Below, piece by piece: positions 45,880-57,309 of a stretch of 64,000 nt of DNA (the stretch's first letter is position 1; the number at the start of each line of letters is the position of its first letter). Source of the stretch: Cenococcum geophilum 1.58 (lineage: Eukaryota > Ascomycota > Dothideomycetes > Gloniales > Gloniaceae); contig KV748252.1 in assembly GCA_001692895.1 (NCBI GenBank), forward strand, positions 558,001-622,000, given 5' to 3'. The notes beneath the pieces were generated by a model. It ran no database searches, was not told the DNA's origin, and saw nothing but the letters and a program-made list of their open reading frames with translations. The position numbers and the translations under genes are program-made.

Positions 45880-47240
45880 GAGGTTGCTCGCTGGGCAAGC
45901 AACTTCCTCTATCGTAATATTAATTAATCCTCAATATTAGAAATACTAAGCGATAAATTCTAATAGCTTAATTAAGCTAAATTATAATGTAGGTAAAGCA
46001 CGTAAGAGTAAAAGAAAGCCGCTAAACATTCTCTTTTAGAGGAGGCTTTCTTTAAGTGGCACTAATACCTACAGAACTCTCGTATTCCTATTACTAGCGA
46101 CCTTACACGTACTGCCGCTACTTAATTATGGCAACGAATACCTATATTAGCCATAATAATTAAGCTAAAGTAGTTGCTTGGCTAGTTGGAAGGCTTTAAA
46201 TCATATAATAGTATTAATAAAAGAAAGCAGCACGGCGAGGCTGCTTTAGCTAATATGGATAGAGCAGAAGATTTTATGGTAGAGCTTTAAGTAATTATTA
46301 AGCCTTATTTACTAAAGGATATTTATAATATAGATAAGATAGGGCTCTTTTGGAAGGCTATACTAGATACTATATTAGCTATTAAGGCTCTATTAAGAAT
46401 AAAGAAGTAAAAGGCACGAATCTCTCTAAGCAATCACTCTAATGCAGATAGCTTAGATAAGCTTCCTCTCCTTATAATTAGCTTATTACTAAAGCCATAT
46501 TACTTTACGCGTAATCGAATTAATATAGCCTTAATAAATAATATATGGAGGCATAATAAGAAGGCCTGGATAATAACGGTAATTATACTTAAGTAGCCTA
46601 CCTAGTTTGATAAAAGGATGCACAGCAGGAAGATACTGCTCTTAATTAACGGCTTTAGCGCCTATAAAGCAGCTGTTTAAATACTTATTAAGAATGGCTC
46701 TCTTAAGAATATACGCGTGGAGTTCCTTCCTCCTAATTATACCTTATTTTTCCTTATAGGCGTTTAGTACTATGCCTAATTTGTTATAGGATCTAGTATT
46801 TAATCTAAGGCCTCTTATTTTAAGGGTAAACTCGCCTCTACCCTTACTCTAATATAGTGTCTTTATACCGAAAAGCTTATATACTTAACGCTTAACTAGC
46901 TGCTTATGCTTAGTTATACTGTCTTAAAAAGGGTTATAAGAAGGTCTATTTAAAGGTACGGGCGTACTACTCCTTATTTAATAAATTATCTATAGAAATC
47001 TGCCTATACGCCATCCCCGCGGTCAAGGTATATATAGATGTTACGCCCGGATAGTATGTGTGCTAGCTTAACTCAGCCTTTTATTACCTAGAGCTCGGTT
47101 AACGTTACTCTAGATACTGTCCTATAGGTCTAATTAGGGGCTAAAGTGTACTATTTACAAGTAAGAACCTATTATAGTTAACTCTTACTTCGCTACTCTG
47201 CACCTAACCGCTAATCTAGTGGCTTTTTTAGCGATTATAA
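45880..47240 (+). pseudogene. RIPped pogo/Fot1-type DDE transposase relic
   Basis: Plus-strand frame with LWQRIPI, FMVELQVIIKPY, IYNIDKIGLF (the MDEKG-like first Asp), IIWRHNKKA-like text and RKILLLINGFSAY (second acidic position, D to N), followed by FLPPNYT. These are the landmarks of the DDE_1 transposase fold. Stops are at Gln/Trp codons. Terminal inverted repeats were not located. Confidence 0.55.
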
Positions 47241-47480
47241 TTGCTCGGGCGATTTTTTACTTATTTAACGGCCTGGATATACAAATATAGGCTAGGACAA
47301 TACGTGGTGTTTCTAGTTTGTAGATGCTGTAGTAAAACTAACTTTTTCCGCACTTCTATTACTCCTCCTAGAACTAGATTTAAAAGGCTTTGCAATAGCT
47401 ACGCATTAAAAATCCTAAAATTTAAGGAAAACTATGTAATTAAGAAAGTTTATATAGAGGAGATTAACAAAGATAGGGAC
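47241..47480 (+). pseudogene. Tail of the RIPped sequence into which the copia element inserted
   Basis: An open frame of 120 codons begins here (MLGRFFTYLTAWIYKYRLGQ) but its last third lies in the copia LTR, so the end is artificial. The host part reads IKKVYIEEINKDRD and would continue beyond 60778 in the uninterrupted site. No family recognised. Confidence 0.4.
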
Positions 47481-47750
47481 TGTATAATTACAGCACCTGT
47501 TGTACCAACCGCGTGCTTACGCGGTCGGTACACCAGGTACGCGTTTACGCGTTCAGTGCACCAACCACTCGCTTACGCGTCTAGTGCACTTATAAAGCAC
47601 TGACTAATCGGGGGGGGGTGCATCAGTATATAGACCACGTAGTCTGCTTTATACAATCGACAGTCACCATCATCCAAACGAGCATACAATACTATACGTA
47701 TTTCGTGCCCCTAGATCTGACTCACTCGTGCCATTAAATTGGTACGAACA
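47481..47750 (+). repeat. 5' LTR of the copia element
   Basis: 270 bp. The first third contains three degenerate copies of a GCTTACGCG(G/T)(T/C)(C/T)(G/A)GT(A/G)CACC-type unit (47510-47590), then a G9 run, and ends GGTACGAACA. Confidence 0.95.
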
Positions 47751-48171
47751 CTGATCAGTGAGCGCGTACAGATCAGCAATTACTCGACACCTCCCACCGA
47801 GCGATATACGACAGCGACCACCCGTTTAGACTCCTAGTACGACCTGCTAGAAGGTCGGAAGTCGGGGATTACGGACTATCACCAACTCTGTATACTTATT
47901 TAAGTCTTAGTACGGTTTACCGGAAGTTATAGACGCGAATACAGACCTATACGGAACCCCCTACCCTCCTTCAAACCTTAAACCCCTATTCCTACTACAC
48001 CCTCCTCCAATACCTCCAACCTCTCTTAGACCCCTTACGGAGACCCCTTACCCTCCCGCGAACTACTACGGACCTGCTAATTACCTTTACGGACCGTTAC
48101 AAGACCTCCTCCACCCGCTACAAGCTACTACTACCTACTACAGCTTATATAGACATACTACGCCATATAAA

Positions 48172-51100
48172 ATGGCAGATACAACTAAGCAAATTAGTAA
48201 AGGTTAAAAGAAGTGGAGTTAGGGAGTCGACCTCACGTTTATAAATAACGTTAACGACTATATTAATTTTAAAATCCTTAAATACGGACACTATAAGCTT
48301 CTAAACGACGACCTATAGGAGCAATACAAAGAAGACTTTGCGGACTTTACGGAAGCTATTCTTAAGGCTTGTAACCCTACTGCCATCTATAACTTACGAA
48401 CCCTTTTACGTTACTAAGGTGTTTGGGTTAAAAAGGATAAATAAGTCACTGTTGTACGGTCCTTATATAACACAATATAGGAGGAGGACCAAATGGAATG
48501 GACTAAAGAGAAAATCCTAGACTAGGTTAAAGCCACTAATAATCTCTCTGCTTCTCCCAAACTTAATAGTATTACTAGCCTTATACCTAACCTACTTAAC
48601 TAAATTTGTCCTATAAACCTAAGCGATTTCGGAATTAATCTTACGGGCTAAAGTATACCCAGTACCTAAGTTACGGACTGTAATACCCCCGCAACCTAAA
48701 TTACGGACCGTAATACCCCCGTAACCCAAAATACGGAACAAACCCCTTCCGTTATTTAAGTTACAGATCCGTAAGCTATATATCCGCAAACCATATATCC
48801 GTAAGCCACATATCCGCAAGTCATAGATCCGCAAACTACCTAAGTAAAGACCTACGGTAAGGAACTAGCTAATCTAGCTAAGCTCTATACCGACGAATCT
48901 AAGTACAGCGGTGAAAATAACAATTTTGACTTTAAACTAACCATCTTTACGGACCTTTGCTAGAAGGCTGACATTCCTAAATAAGAGTTTAGCTAAGCCT
49001 ACTCTACTATACTACGCGGCCTAGCACTTAACCACTACTACACTAACCTTAAGAGCAACCCCTATGGCGTTCCCTTTAATAAGCTATACGTAGCTACCCG
49101 TAACTACTTTAAAGGACCGGAATATAAGCGTAATATCCTTACTTAATGAAATGCGACTAAGCTACGGACCGTAATCAATAAGAATACTAAAAAATCGACT
49201 ATAGAGTGCCTGTAAATTCTTATTAAAGACCTTCAGCACCTATAGTACGGCCTTAACGCTAAGCTTTAAATAGACGACTTCCTATATAATAAACTTATTA
49301 CGGCCTGCCAGGAAGTAGAGCCCTATAAGTACGCCTACTATAAGCCTATAGATACCTTAGCTGGCCTCATTAATAATCTACGCTCCTCTATTATAATATA
49401 TAAAGTCTTAAACCCACCAGGCAGCACTTAAGCCTTTATTACGGATATTTAATATCCATAAACAGACTTAGACGTCTACTTTACGGACCGCCACTACCGC
49501 TAGCAGCACCCGTACTAACTAAGTCCAACCTATAACCCCTATAGCAACCCCCATACGAAAATATACCCCCGTAGACGAACCAGCTAGAAGTGCTTCGTGT
49601 GCGGTAAGGAAGGATATTAGTCTATAAGGTATACCTAGGAAGAANNTAANAAGTNNANNAAGAGACTTAANAGCNNTATTANCNAGTTTATTTNNGAATA
49701 NAAAGGANANNAAGTAGAAGAGCCCCCTAATAAGTTAATAGAAGCCCTTATAATTAACTTTAACTTAGACGCTTAGGAACAAGAGACCTTAGAGATATTC
49801 CTAACTACTTTCGGACCTTTTACGGACAGCTAAGCCTTTAATATTACAACTATATTAGCCGACCGTTCCTTTATACACTTAGTTACGCCCAAAAACCATT
49901 CCATAAGCACCCCTGTTATAGACGTTATAGATTATAAGCAGGACCTATTTGCATATATTACTATAGAACGCTATACCCCCAAGGAATTCTACGGTGTTAT
50001 AATCGATATAGGTACCTCTAAAAAGTCTACTATAGGCTACGGACAATACCTCGTATATAGGACCACCACAAATAACAATATGGATATTGATATTACGTAA
50101 ACTGGGGCCGTAAACGTCTAATTCGGCATCGGCTTAACCGCATTAATTGGATTAGTTAAAGTTAAGACTCTAATTAGCCTAGTTAACTTCCACGTAGTAA
50201 AAGCGGATACCCCCTTCCTACTCTATTTTATAGATATAGATAGGTTATAGGTGTACTATAATAATATTACGGACACCCTAATTGGCCCCATAACTGCCCT
50301 AGAAAGTAAGCATATTACCCTACTAATTATACGACGATTTGGACACCCGTTCCTTATATAGGGAGAGACTCTACAAACCTATATTTAGGAATCTTTTGAC
50401 TATAACCCGTGCTACCTTACTAGTACTAAAATCCACTGCCTATACCGCCGTTTCGGCCACCCGTTAGCTGAAAAGCTATATAGAGTCCTTAAACGCTCTA
50501 GATACGACAACGTTAATAGGAAGGCAATTGACTACCTAACTAAATACTACTCCTTTTGCTAGAAATACGGACGTTCCCTAGGCTAATTTAAGTTCACCCT
50601 TTATAAGGACCTTAACTTTAACTATTTAGTATACGTAGACATTATATATATTAACGGCAGCCTAGTATTACACATAATTAACGAGGTAACCCGCTATTAA
50701 GCCGCCCGTTAGTTGCAAAATATATCTATAAAATATACTTAGGACATTTTACGGACCTACTGGATTAATATATACGTTAGACCCCCTAAGTATATCACCC
50801 ACAACGCTGGTAAAAACTTTATCAGTAAAGAATTCCAACAGTACGCTATGGCTATGGCTATTTTAATAAAAGCCGTTCCAGTTAAGGCGCACTAGTTTAT
50901 TAGGCTTATTAAGCGAGCTTACCTAGCTCTATAGAGAGCTTATTAGATTATTATAGACGAGTATAAGGATATTTAAAAGGAACTAGCTTTACAGATAGCC
51001 GTAAAAGCCGTTAACGACACCGCTGGCCCTAACGGACTAGTACCCACCCTCTTAGTTTACGGAGCCTACTTAAGGATAAGCAACCTAGGCCCTTCTACCC

Positions 51101-53214
51101 CGTCTATTACGGAATAAGTAGCTGCAATACGGAAGGCAATGGCCGAAATAGTTAAATTACGGGCCAAACAAACTGTTAATAACGCCCTATACTACCGTAA
51201 CGGACCTAATACAACCTCAGTATATAACCTCCCGCTTAATTCTAAAGTCCTTATATGGCGTAAAAGCGGTAATTAGACTAGACCTTACCGTCTACTAGCC
51301 GTAGAAGACGAGACCTACTATATATAGCTCCCTAGCGGACTAATAAGCTTTAGAAGCACGTCCGTAAAACCCTATTTTCGGTTTAAGAATACCTATAACG
51401 TTGAGCTAGACGAACTAGAAGCACCCGCCGAGCTAGATAAACTAGAAGCACCTACCGAATTAGGTAAACTAGAAACACCTACCGAATTAAATAAACTAAA
51501 AGCACTCTTACCTACCCTAGAGGTCCCCTAGAAACCCACTAAACCTACTAAACCTACCATAAAGCGTGGCCGAGGACGCCCCCGTAAGAACCCCGTAATG
51601 GAGAATCACCTAACCTCTACAGGTATATCCGCAAGGCAATCTCCGCCTATAGATATATCAGTTTTAGTACAGGAAACCCCTTTTACGGACTTACGACGTA
51701 AAGAGATTAATGGACTACTTAAAAAGGGCGTCTTTGCGGTTATAATAGAAAGAGACGTTCCGCAAGGCGTCTGTATATTTAACTTACGCTTTATTAACGA
51801 AATTAAGCACCCTAGTACTAATAAAGCCTTTAAGAAATTAAGGCTTATTATACAAGCTTATAACAACTAGGGAAAGGGCCTAGTCCTTACGCAATTACCT
51901 ATAATTTAACGAGTTAGTTAACAGATTATACTTGCACTTACGCCTAGACTACAGCAAACTAAACCCGTAGCCCTCTACTTATGGGACATCTCGCAAGCCT
52001 ATATGCAGTCTAATACCTACCTAAGTAGGGACATCTTCATACGGCCACCCCGCGAGCTCAACCTATAACTAAGAACAATTTTATAGGTTGTAAAACCTCT
52101 TTATAGAGTATTAGAAGCTAGAAACTATTAGTTTAAGATATACTACTAGCACTACATTAGTAAACTTAAAATGGAACAATCGACCTACAACCCCTGCCTC
52201 CTATATAGCCCATTAAACGGCCTTGGTATTATTGGACTCCAAACAAACGATACCCTCTTCTTAGCAGACTGGATATTTGCGGACGCTAAAGAGACTAAAC
52301 TATAAGAAGCTAAGTTCTTAGCAAAGCCGCGAGAGCAGTTAACTAAGTAGACTCCAATTAAGTTTAACAGAGGCTTAATTACACAAAAGGGTAACTTAAT
52401 CTAGCTAACCCAGGAACGCTAAGCTTAAAACCTAAAGCTCGTTATAGCAAAGCCTATGGACCTTACTAGTTCCCGTGGAGAGACCTGTAAGACCATAAAT
52501 ATAAAGGACTAATACGCTGCATAGCGTATAAGAGGCGCCTATATTGCTATAGTCTGCCAACCCAAATCTGCCTATGACTTATCCTTTGCGGCCTAGGCAG
52601 TAAATCCGCAAGAGGAAAATGTTAAGCAGCTTAATAAGCGCATTTAGTGGCAAATTAATAATACAGCAAGGGGACTTACTTTTGTACCACTAGACCTAAA
52701 CTCCCTTAGCCTACTAGTATTTACGGACGCCTCCTTTGCTAATAATAAAGACCTATTATTATAAATCGGCTTTGTAATTGTATTTACGGACCGTAATTAG
52801 GACGTAAATATACTGCACTAGTCTTTAATTAAGTGTAAACGAGTAACCTATAGTATACTAGCTTCTAAACTATATGCATTAGCTTATAGCTTTAATATAG
52901 CAGCCGTAATTAAATTAACGGTTCAGAAGATTCTATAACTGGAGTAGTTACCCCTAGTCTTATACACCGATTTAAAGTCCCTCTACAACTGCCTAGTTAA
53001 ACTAGGTATGACATAAGAGAAGAGGCTTATAGTTAACCTTATGTGCTTACGTTAGGCCTATAAACAACGTGAGATTACGGAGGTTAAATGGATTAGCGGC
53101 GGAAATAACCTAGCAGACGCTATGACTAAGGTAAAGCCGTGTTAAGCCCTTAAAACCCTAATTGACACGAACAAGCTTAACCTAAAAGTCATAGAATGGG
53201 TAGAACGGGACTAA
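48172..53214 (+). pseudogene. copia gag-pol, one frame of 1681 codons interrupted by stops
   Basis: ATG at 48172 (MADTTKQISKG) and TAA at 53212 are in the same frame over 5043 nt. In order: gag with a short tandem repeat region (48640-48840); CCHC knuckle start CFVCGKEG (about 49590); protease VIIDIGTSKKST (about 49995); integrase with HPLAEKLYRVLKRS, then YCSF-like zinc-binding Cys and VYVDIIYINGS (about 50440-50660); RT with open piece 51598-51870 (VFAVIIERDVPQGVCIFN, RFINEIKHP) and DISQAYMQS; RNase H with FTDASFANNKDL (about 52720), LYTDLKSLYN and ADAMTKVKP near the end. Stops are TAG/TAA in place of Gln/Trp. A patch of scattered Ns lies at 49645-49712. Non-functional as assembled. Confidence 0.85.
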
Positions 53215-53371
53215 CGGAGTACCTACGGCCCGTAGGAAGGCCGTACGGCTTATTGTACGGCCTATTCTACGGACCATAAGCTATCAGATGGAAAATGGTG
53301 GAAAAGCTACGGTGGAACTTAGTGGACTCACGTGACCTGCGAATTCTGCAGGGTGGTTGAATTGACTACTA
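53215..53371 (+). other. copia 3' region before the pogo insertion
   Basis: Non-coding, with several (A)CGGACC/GGCCGTACGG palindromic motifs. It continues at 55472 after the pogo element (TTTTACGGACCGTAAGC near 55595). The two halves share CGTACGG(C/T)(T/C)-rich text. Confidence 0.6.
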
Positions 53372-55469
53372 CGTTTCCCCATTTGGCGATCGCCCCGGCT
53401 TGGCGACCGATTTTGAACAATCTAGCAACAACCTTTTGAGGCCTTGAAGCTATTAGAATAATCCTCAATAATTGTATTATAACTAAATCAATACGCGCGA
53501 AACGATTGGTGAGGTCTATAAGTCGCGATATCGTACAGGGAGGTTGATTTGCCTGCCCCTGCGCGTTGAGGCCAGGGTCAGCTCGGGCACCTCCGCCAGC
53601 GACTGAGTATCCTTAACATCATCCTCCTTAATAACAATAGGCTGCCTAGCCTTCCTCTGAGGCTTCTTAGTCTCTTTAATATCATTTTAAAGCTGACGAT
53701 TAGCTGCTTTAGCTATAGCTTTTTCCTCTTTAAGGGCCTTCTTTTGGGCCGCCTCCCTAAGCCGAAGCTCCTTCGCTGTTGCCTTTATGCGCTTACGTTC
53801 CTCTATTACCCTTTATTTTTCCTCCTTCTCAGCCTTCTTAATAGCCTGTTTTTCCTCCTTTTGAATGCGCTGAGCTTCTGCATCGCGTTCTTTTTGAGCT
53901 GCTCTCTCCCGAGCTTGTTAGACCTTGCTGGGGCTATAGAATAAGGCACCACCATCGTGATTTGTAGGTTGTTCAAACTTAATGGCCTTCCCTCGTTGAC
54001 GGCGTTTCTTCTCATTAATTAGGGCCTTTTTAAGGCCAGTATTCTCGCTTTGGAGCAGTACATTTTAAACAGTAAGGCTATAAATTGTATTAGAGAGGAC
54101 CTAAGCCCGTTAATTATGACAATCGTTAATAAGCTCGCGTAGGAGCTTCTGGATTTGTCGCCAATCATTTGCTGTTAATACTGACCTAGAACTCTCGCTA
54201 GAAGAAGGTCGATTGGCCTCTGGGTTAGAAAACCGTTTTAATACAACCTCCGGATTAAACGGGTGAAGTCCGCATGCTTTAAATCCCTGGAGGATATTAT
54301 TTTGGTTAAACGTCTCGGTATAAGCTTAATGAAATAGCCGGAAAAAGTTACGTTTTGTGAGAGCTAAGAAAGCTATTAATTCCTGCATAAAATCAACAAG
54401 CTGCTTAGAGTAGGCTTGAGAGAGAGGTCCAAATAAGCAGACATCTAAAGGCTAAAGAGAATGGGTAGAATGAGGCGGGTATATGGCCAGGAGGATCTTG
54501 TTCTCATCGCAATAGTTGATAAACTTTATTAAAATATGCGATCCATAGCTATCTAGTATTAAAAGCCTGTACGATCGCCGCGCCTTCTCTTTTGTATATT
54601 TATTAAAGCAGCTTTTGAGCCACTTAAGGCCAAGTTAATTATTCGTCCAGCCTAAAGGAGATAAGGCAAATAATGCCATATAAATCTTTGGGTCAAAGTC
54701 CTGCAGCCAGGTGTCTTAGATATTCCTAAAAACGGCTTAATAGATAAGGGAGGGAGGTAGGGAGCTACCGTCGGCGCAAATACAACAAATAGTCGTTATC
54801 CACTCGCAATTTCCGTCCTATATTACCTGCCGTAGTCCTCCTTCTTTATATCGCCTTCGAGAGAAGACCCGCTTTATTTTTAAGAGCACTCCAATAAGGA
54901 AGCCTTTTTCATCCATATTATACATCTAACGTTACTCTATATTATATTCCTTAATTTTACGCTCTATAAGCTTAAAATAGAGCTTGTATTTAAACGCAGA
55001 ATTAGCCCTCTTTCTCTCTTTATCCATGCCTGTTATCCACTTTAAAAGAAGGTCGATGGAGTTCCGTTCGATGAAGCGATCTACCCAGTTTTTTCCTACT
55101 TCTTTGCCGCTTATTTCTGCTGCAAAATTGTGTATTATGCACCTCGTAGGTAGTAGGCCTCGATTGCAAAGCTGTTTAATGTATATAATAAGCTCCTTCT
55201 CTTAATAGTTGTTAAGGATTCTATTGTTTTCATACTGGGCTGCACGGGTGCCCTGAATGCCCCGATGCCTCCGCGACAGCGTAACTCTGTTAATTCCATA
55301 TTTTGCAGCAACCTAAGTATAATTAGGAGTTTCTCCAGGCTTCAGGGATTTTAATGATTTAAGCGCGGCCTCCATAGGTTGTGTAGTTATTGAAAAAAGC
55401 GTTGTTGAATTTTGGCCGAATTCTGGTGTTGTGTGCGCCAAGCCGGGGCGATCGCCAAATGGGGAAACG
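53372..55469 (-). mobile_element. pogo/Fot1-type DNA transposon, 2098 bp
   Basis: Perfect 34-bp terminal inverted repeats (CGTTTCCCCATTTGGCGATC at both ends, continuing to GGCTTGGCG) are flanked by TA (53370-53371 and 55470-55471), as for the Tc1/mariner/pogo superfamily. One transposase gene fills it. It was inserted in the copia 3' region after that element arrived. Confidence 0.95.
53516..55375 (-). pseudogene. pogo/Fot1 transposase (DDE_1), interrupted by stops
   Basis: Start MEAALKSLKSLKPGETPNYT at 55375, then an N-terminal HTH (YTQVAAKYGINRVTLSRRHRG), a CENP-B-like second HTH, and the catalytic fold: MDEKGF (first Asp), LILDSYGSH (second Asp), then IYPPHSTHSLQPLDVCLF (third Asp). The C-terminus is Lys/Arg-rich coiled coil (LSAFKRRKNRLLRRL) and ends LPVRYRDL at 53516. 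About 620 codons, with roughly seven in-frame stops, each TAA/TAG at a likely Gln or Trp. The catalytic triad is still present, so only point damage keeps it inactive. Confidence 0.85.
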
Positions 55470-55471
55470 TA

Positions 55472-55709
55472 GTAATCACGATTTTCCATCCCCGGGATGG
55501 AAAATCGCTATTGGCTTGCTTAGCACTAGCGCCTTGGCGGCCCTTAAGATCTGACTTATGGCTCGTCTACTGCCCGTCAAAAGGCCGTACGGTTCATTTT
55601 ACGGACCGTAAGCAGAACTTACGTCTAGCTTGGGGCACCATTTGGAAGGCAGCCTAGACGGCACCTCGGGGAGATTCCCTATGTATTTTCCTTTGTATTT
55701 TATGGTTTT
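55472..55709 (+). other. copia 3' region between the two nested elements
   Basis: Includes a short hairpin (GATTTTCCATCCCCGGGATGGAAAATC, arms of 13 bp, 55481-55507) and GGCCGTACGG motifs. No frame. Confidence 0.5.
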
Positions 55710-55857
55710 ATCTATTATTCACACGCTTGCGGAGAAGAGGATTAATTAATCTAATTGGTGGGTACGGGCTCAAAGGCATTAATTGAGAATGGGTATATTC
55801 GCAAGGCCATTTGCAGGGGATTGCCCTGCCTTAACTAAACGTGATGCCCATAGACCC
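55710..55857 (-). repeat. Split direct repeat B2 of the YR retrotransposon
   Basis: 148 bp, beginning ATCTATTATTCACACG and ending GACCC. Matches 56039-56186 except at a few C/T and G/A positions. The outer edge (55710) is the element's 3' end. Confidence 0.9.
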
Positions 55858-55933
55858 GTGCGCAAGCATATCGCTACAGTATCTATTTATAAAGCCCAAA
55901 ATATACAACCAAAGAAAAAGGTGCGGGTGGGAG

Positions 55934-56040
55934 GGAAAGCAAGTAAGCAAGGCTCAATTTTGTAAATGTTGATAATATTGGTGTTGCTAAGATGCAGGGG
56001 TGCTGCTGCAGTGCTCGCTTAGCCACATAGACATATCCAT
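55934..56040 (-). repeat. Split direct repeat A2 of the YR retrotransposon
   Basis: 107 bp (GGAAAGCAAG...ATCCAT). Matches 60347-60453. It overlaps B1 by the 2 bp AT at 56039-56040. Confidence 0.9.
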
Positions 56041-56186
56041 CTATTATTCACACGCTTGCGGAGAAGAGGATTAATTAATCTAATTGGTGGGTACGGGCTT
56101 AAAGGCATTAATTGAGAATGGGTATATTCGCAAGGCCATTTGTAGGGGATTACCCTGCCTTAACTAAACGTGATGCCTATGGACCC
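56039..56186 (-). repeat. Split direct repeat B1 of the YR retrotransposon
   Basis: Second copy of the 148-bp repeat, joined directly to A2 and lying just past the recombinase frame. Confidence 0.9.
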
Positions 56187-56349
56187 AGAAGCGCAGCGCC
56201 CGTACCACACAAGGTAGAGTAGGGGGAAGAAAAAATAAAAAATAAAAAAGGGGGGGAAAGGAGAGATTCGAGTTAATGTATTAGAGTGCCAAAATAGGCA
56301 CTCCTGCACGCCGTTGTGCCTGAATACCTTCGCCCATTGCATCTAGGGC

Positions 56350-57309
56350 GAGTGACGATGAGAACGGTATTGGCGTTCCACGTTAGAAGTTTACACTTAG
56401 CCGGAATAGGTCTTTTAGGGATAATAAACAGTAAAGCTGGAACGCTTGTGAGGACCACCGGCCCAGTTGCTGTATTTAGCCGTCCGTGAAACCGTTGTCT
56501 CGAGCGTGTTGAGCAGCACCTTTCCGAAACGAGTGTCCGTTATAGAGCTTAAAGTAGAGGCCGAGAGCGGCGACTCTACACTTTAGCTCATTCCTAACCG
56601 CGTAGCTCGTAAAGGCCGATCTCTTAAAGCGAAAGAGAGGGGCGTTTCCGGGTTAGGGGTCATTTTTAAACAGGTGTTTTATAGCTCGAACTACGCATTT
56701 AGGTTGCCCTGAAGCGGCAATCATGATTAAAACTCCTTGGTAATTGACGTCCGTTTTACTACGCTTTAGACATAATATCATGTGGTCCTCTACCAGCGTT
56801 ATGTCGTTTCTGGTACATTTTATAGCAGAGAAGGCGTGGCTATCTTTCTAAGCCTTAGTGTAGGTAATCTCGCCTAGACAAAGGAATCCCGCAAAGGCCG
56901 TGGTGACGGCGGCGTTAAAGTTAAGATCCTTAACGGATTAGGCATTCGGGGTGACCAATTGGGCGAGGATGTCTTTGGTAATTAGCAATCTTTCAGCCGT
57001 AGTAGAGGGATTTATAGATGTTGCACCGTCCAGGATCCTCTTAATGATAGGATTATTGAAGACGGAGGTGTTATAATTAGCGTCAATATAGTGGGATCGA
57101 ATTGCGGAGACGTAGGCTCTAACTATAGTAGGCTTGATACGGCTTATTCCTAGACTAGCATTGCCGAAGATCCGTTGGGTAATCCATTCTCCCAGGTAGT
57201 AGAGGGGCGCTGGGTACTTTACCGCTCCGTAAAGGTTGCAGTAGCCCTCCCAACTCTTAATTGCGGGACGGTATAAATCTCTCGTTCCATCGGAGAGGCC
57301 GTACCACAA
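56350..57309 (-). pseudogene. Tyrosine recombinase of the YR retrotransposon
   Basis: The N-terminal core-binding part is an intact 123-codon piece (56938-57309: WYGLSDGTRDLYRPAIKSWE, then IVRAYVSAIRSHYIDA). The catalytic part follows: GFLCLGEITY, where R-x-G-E is expected and the first Arg reads Cys; GHSFRKGAAQHARDNG, the H-x-x-R motif intact; and LGRWSSQAFQLYC, with the W/H and the nucleophilic Tyr (codon at about 56431-56433) intact. A few stops interrupt it. This recombinase would integrate the circular cDNA by strand exchange. The Cys for Arg (CGT to TGT) would by itself disable catalysis. Confidence 0.75.

Noticed and set aside
47241..47603. 120-codon frame as a gene
   Set aside because: Its last 40 codons are inside the copia LTR, so the frame is a junction artefact.
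48619..48834. Minus-strand frame of RIYDLRI/GLRIYGLRI repeats
   Set aside because: It is the antisense reading of tandem repeats in copia gag.
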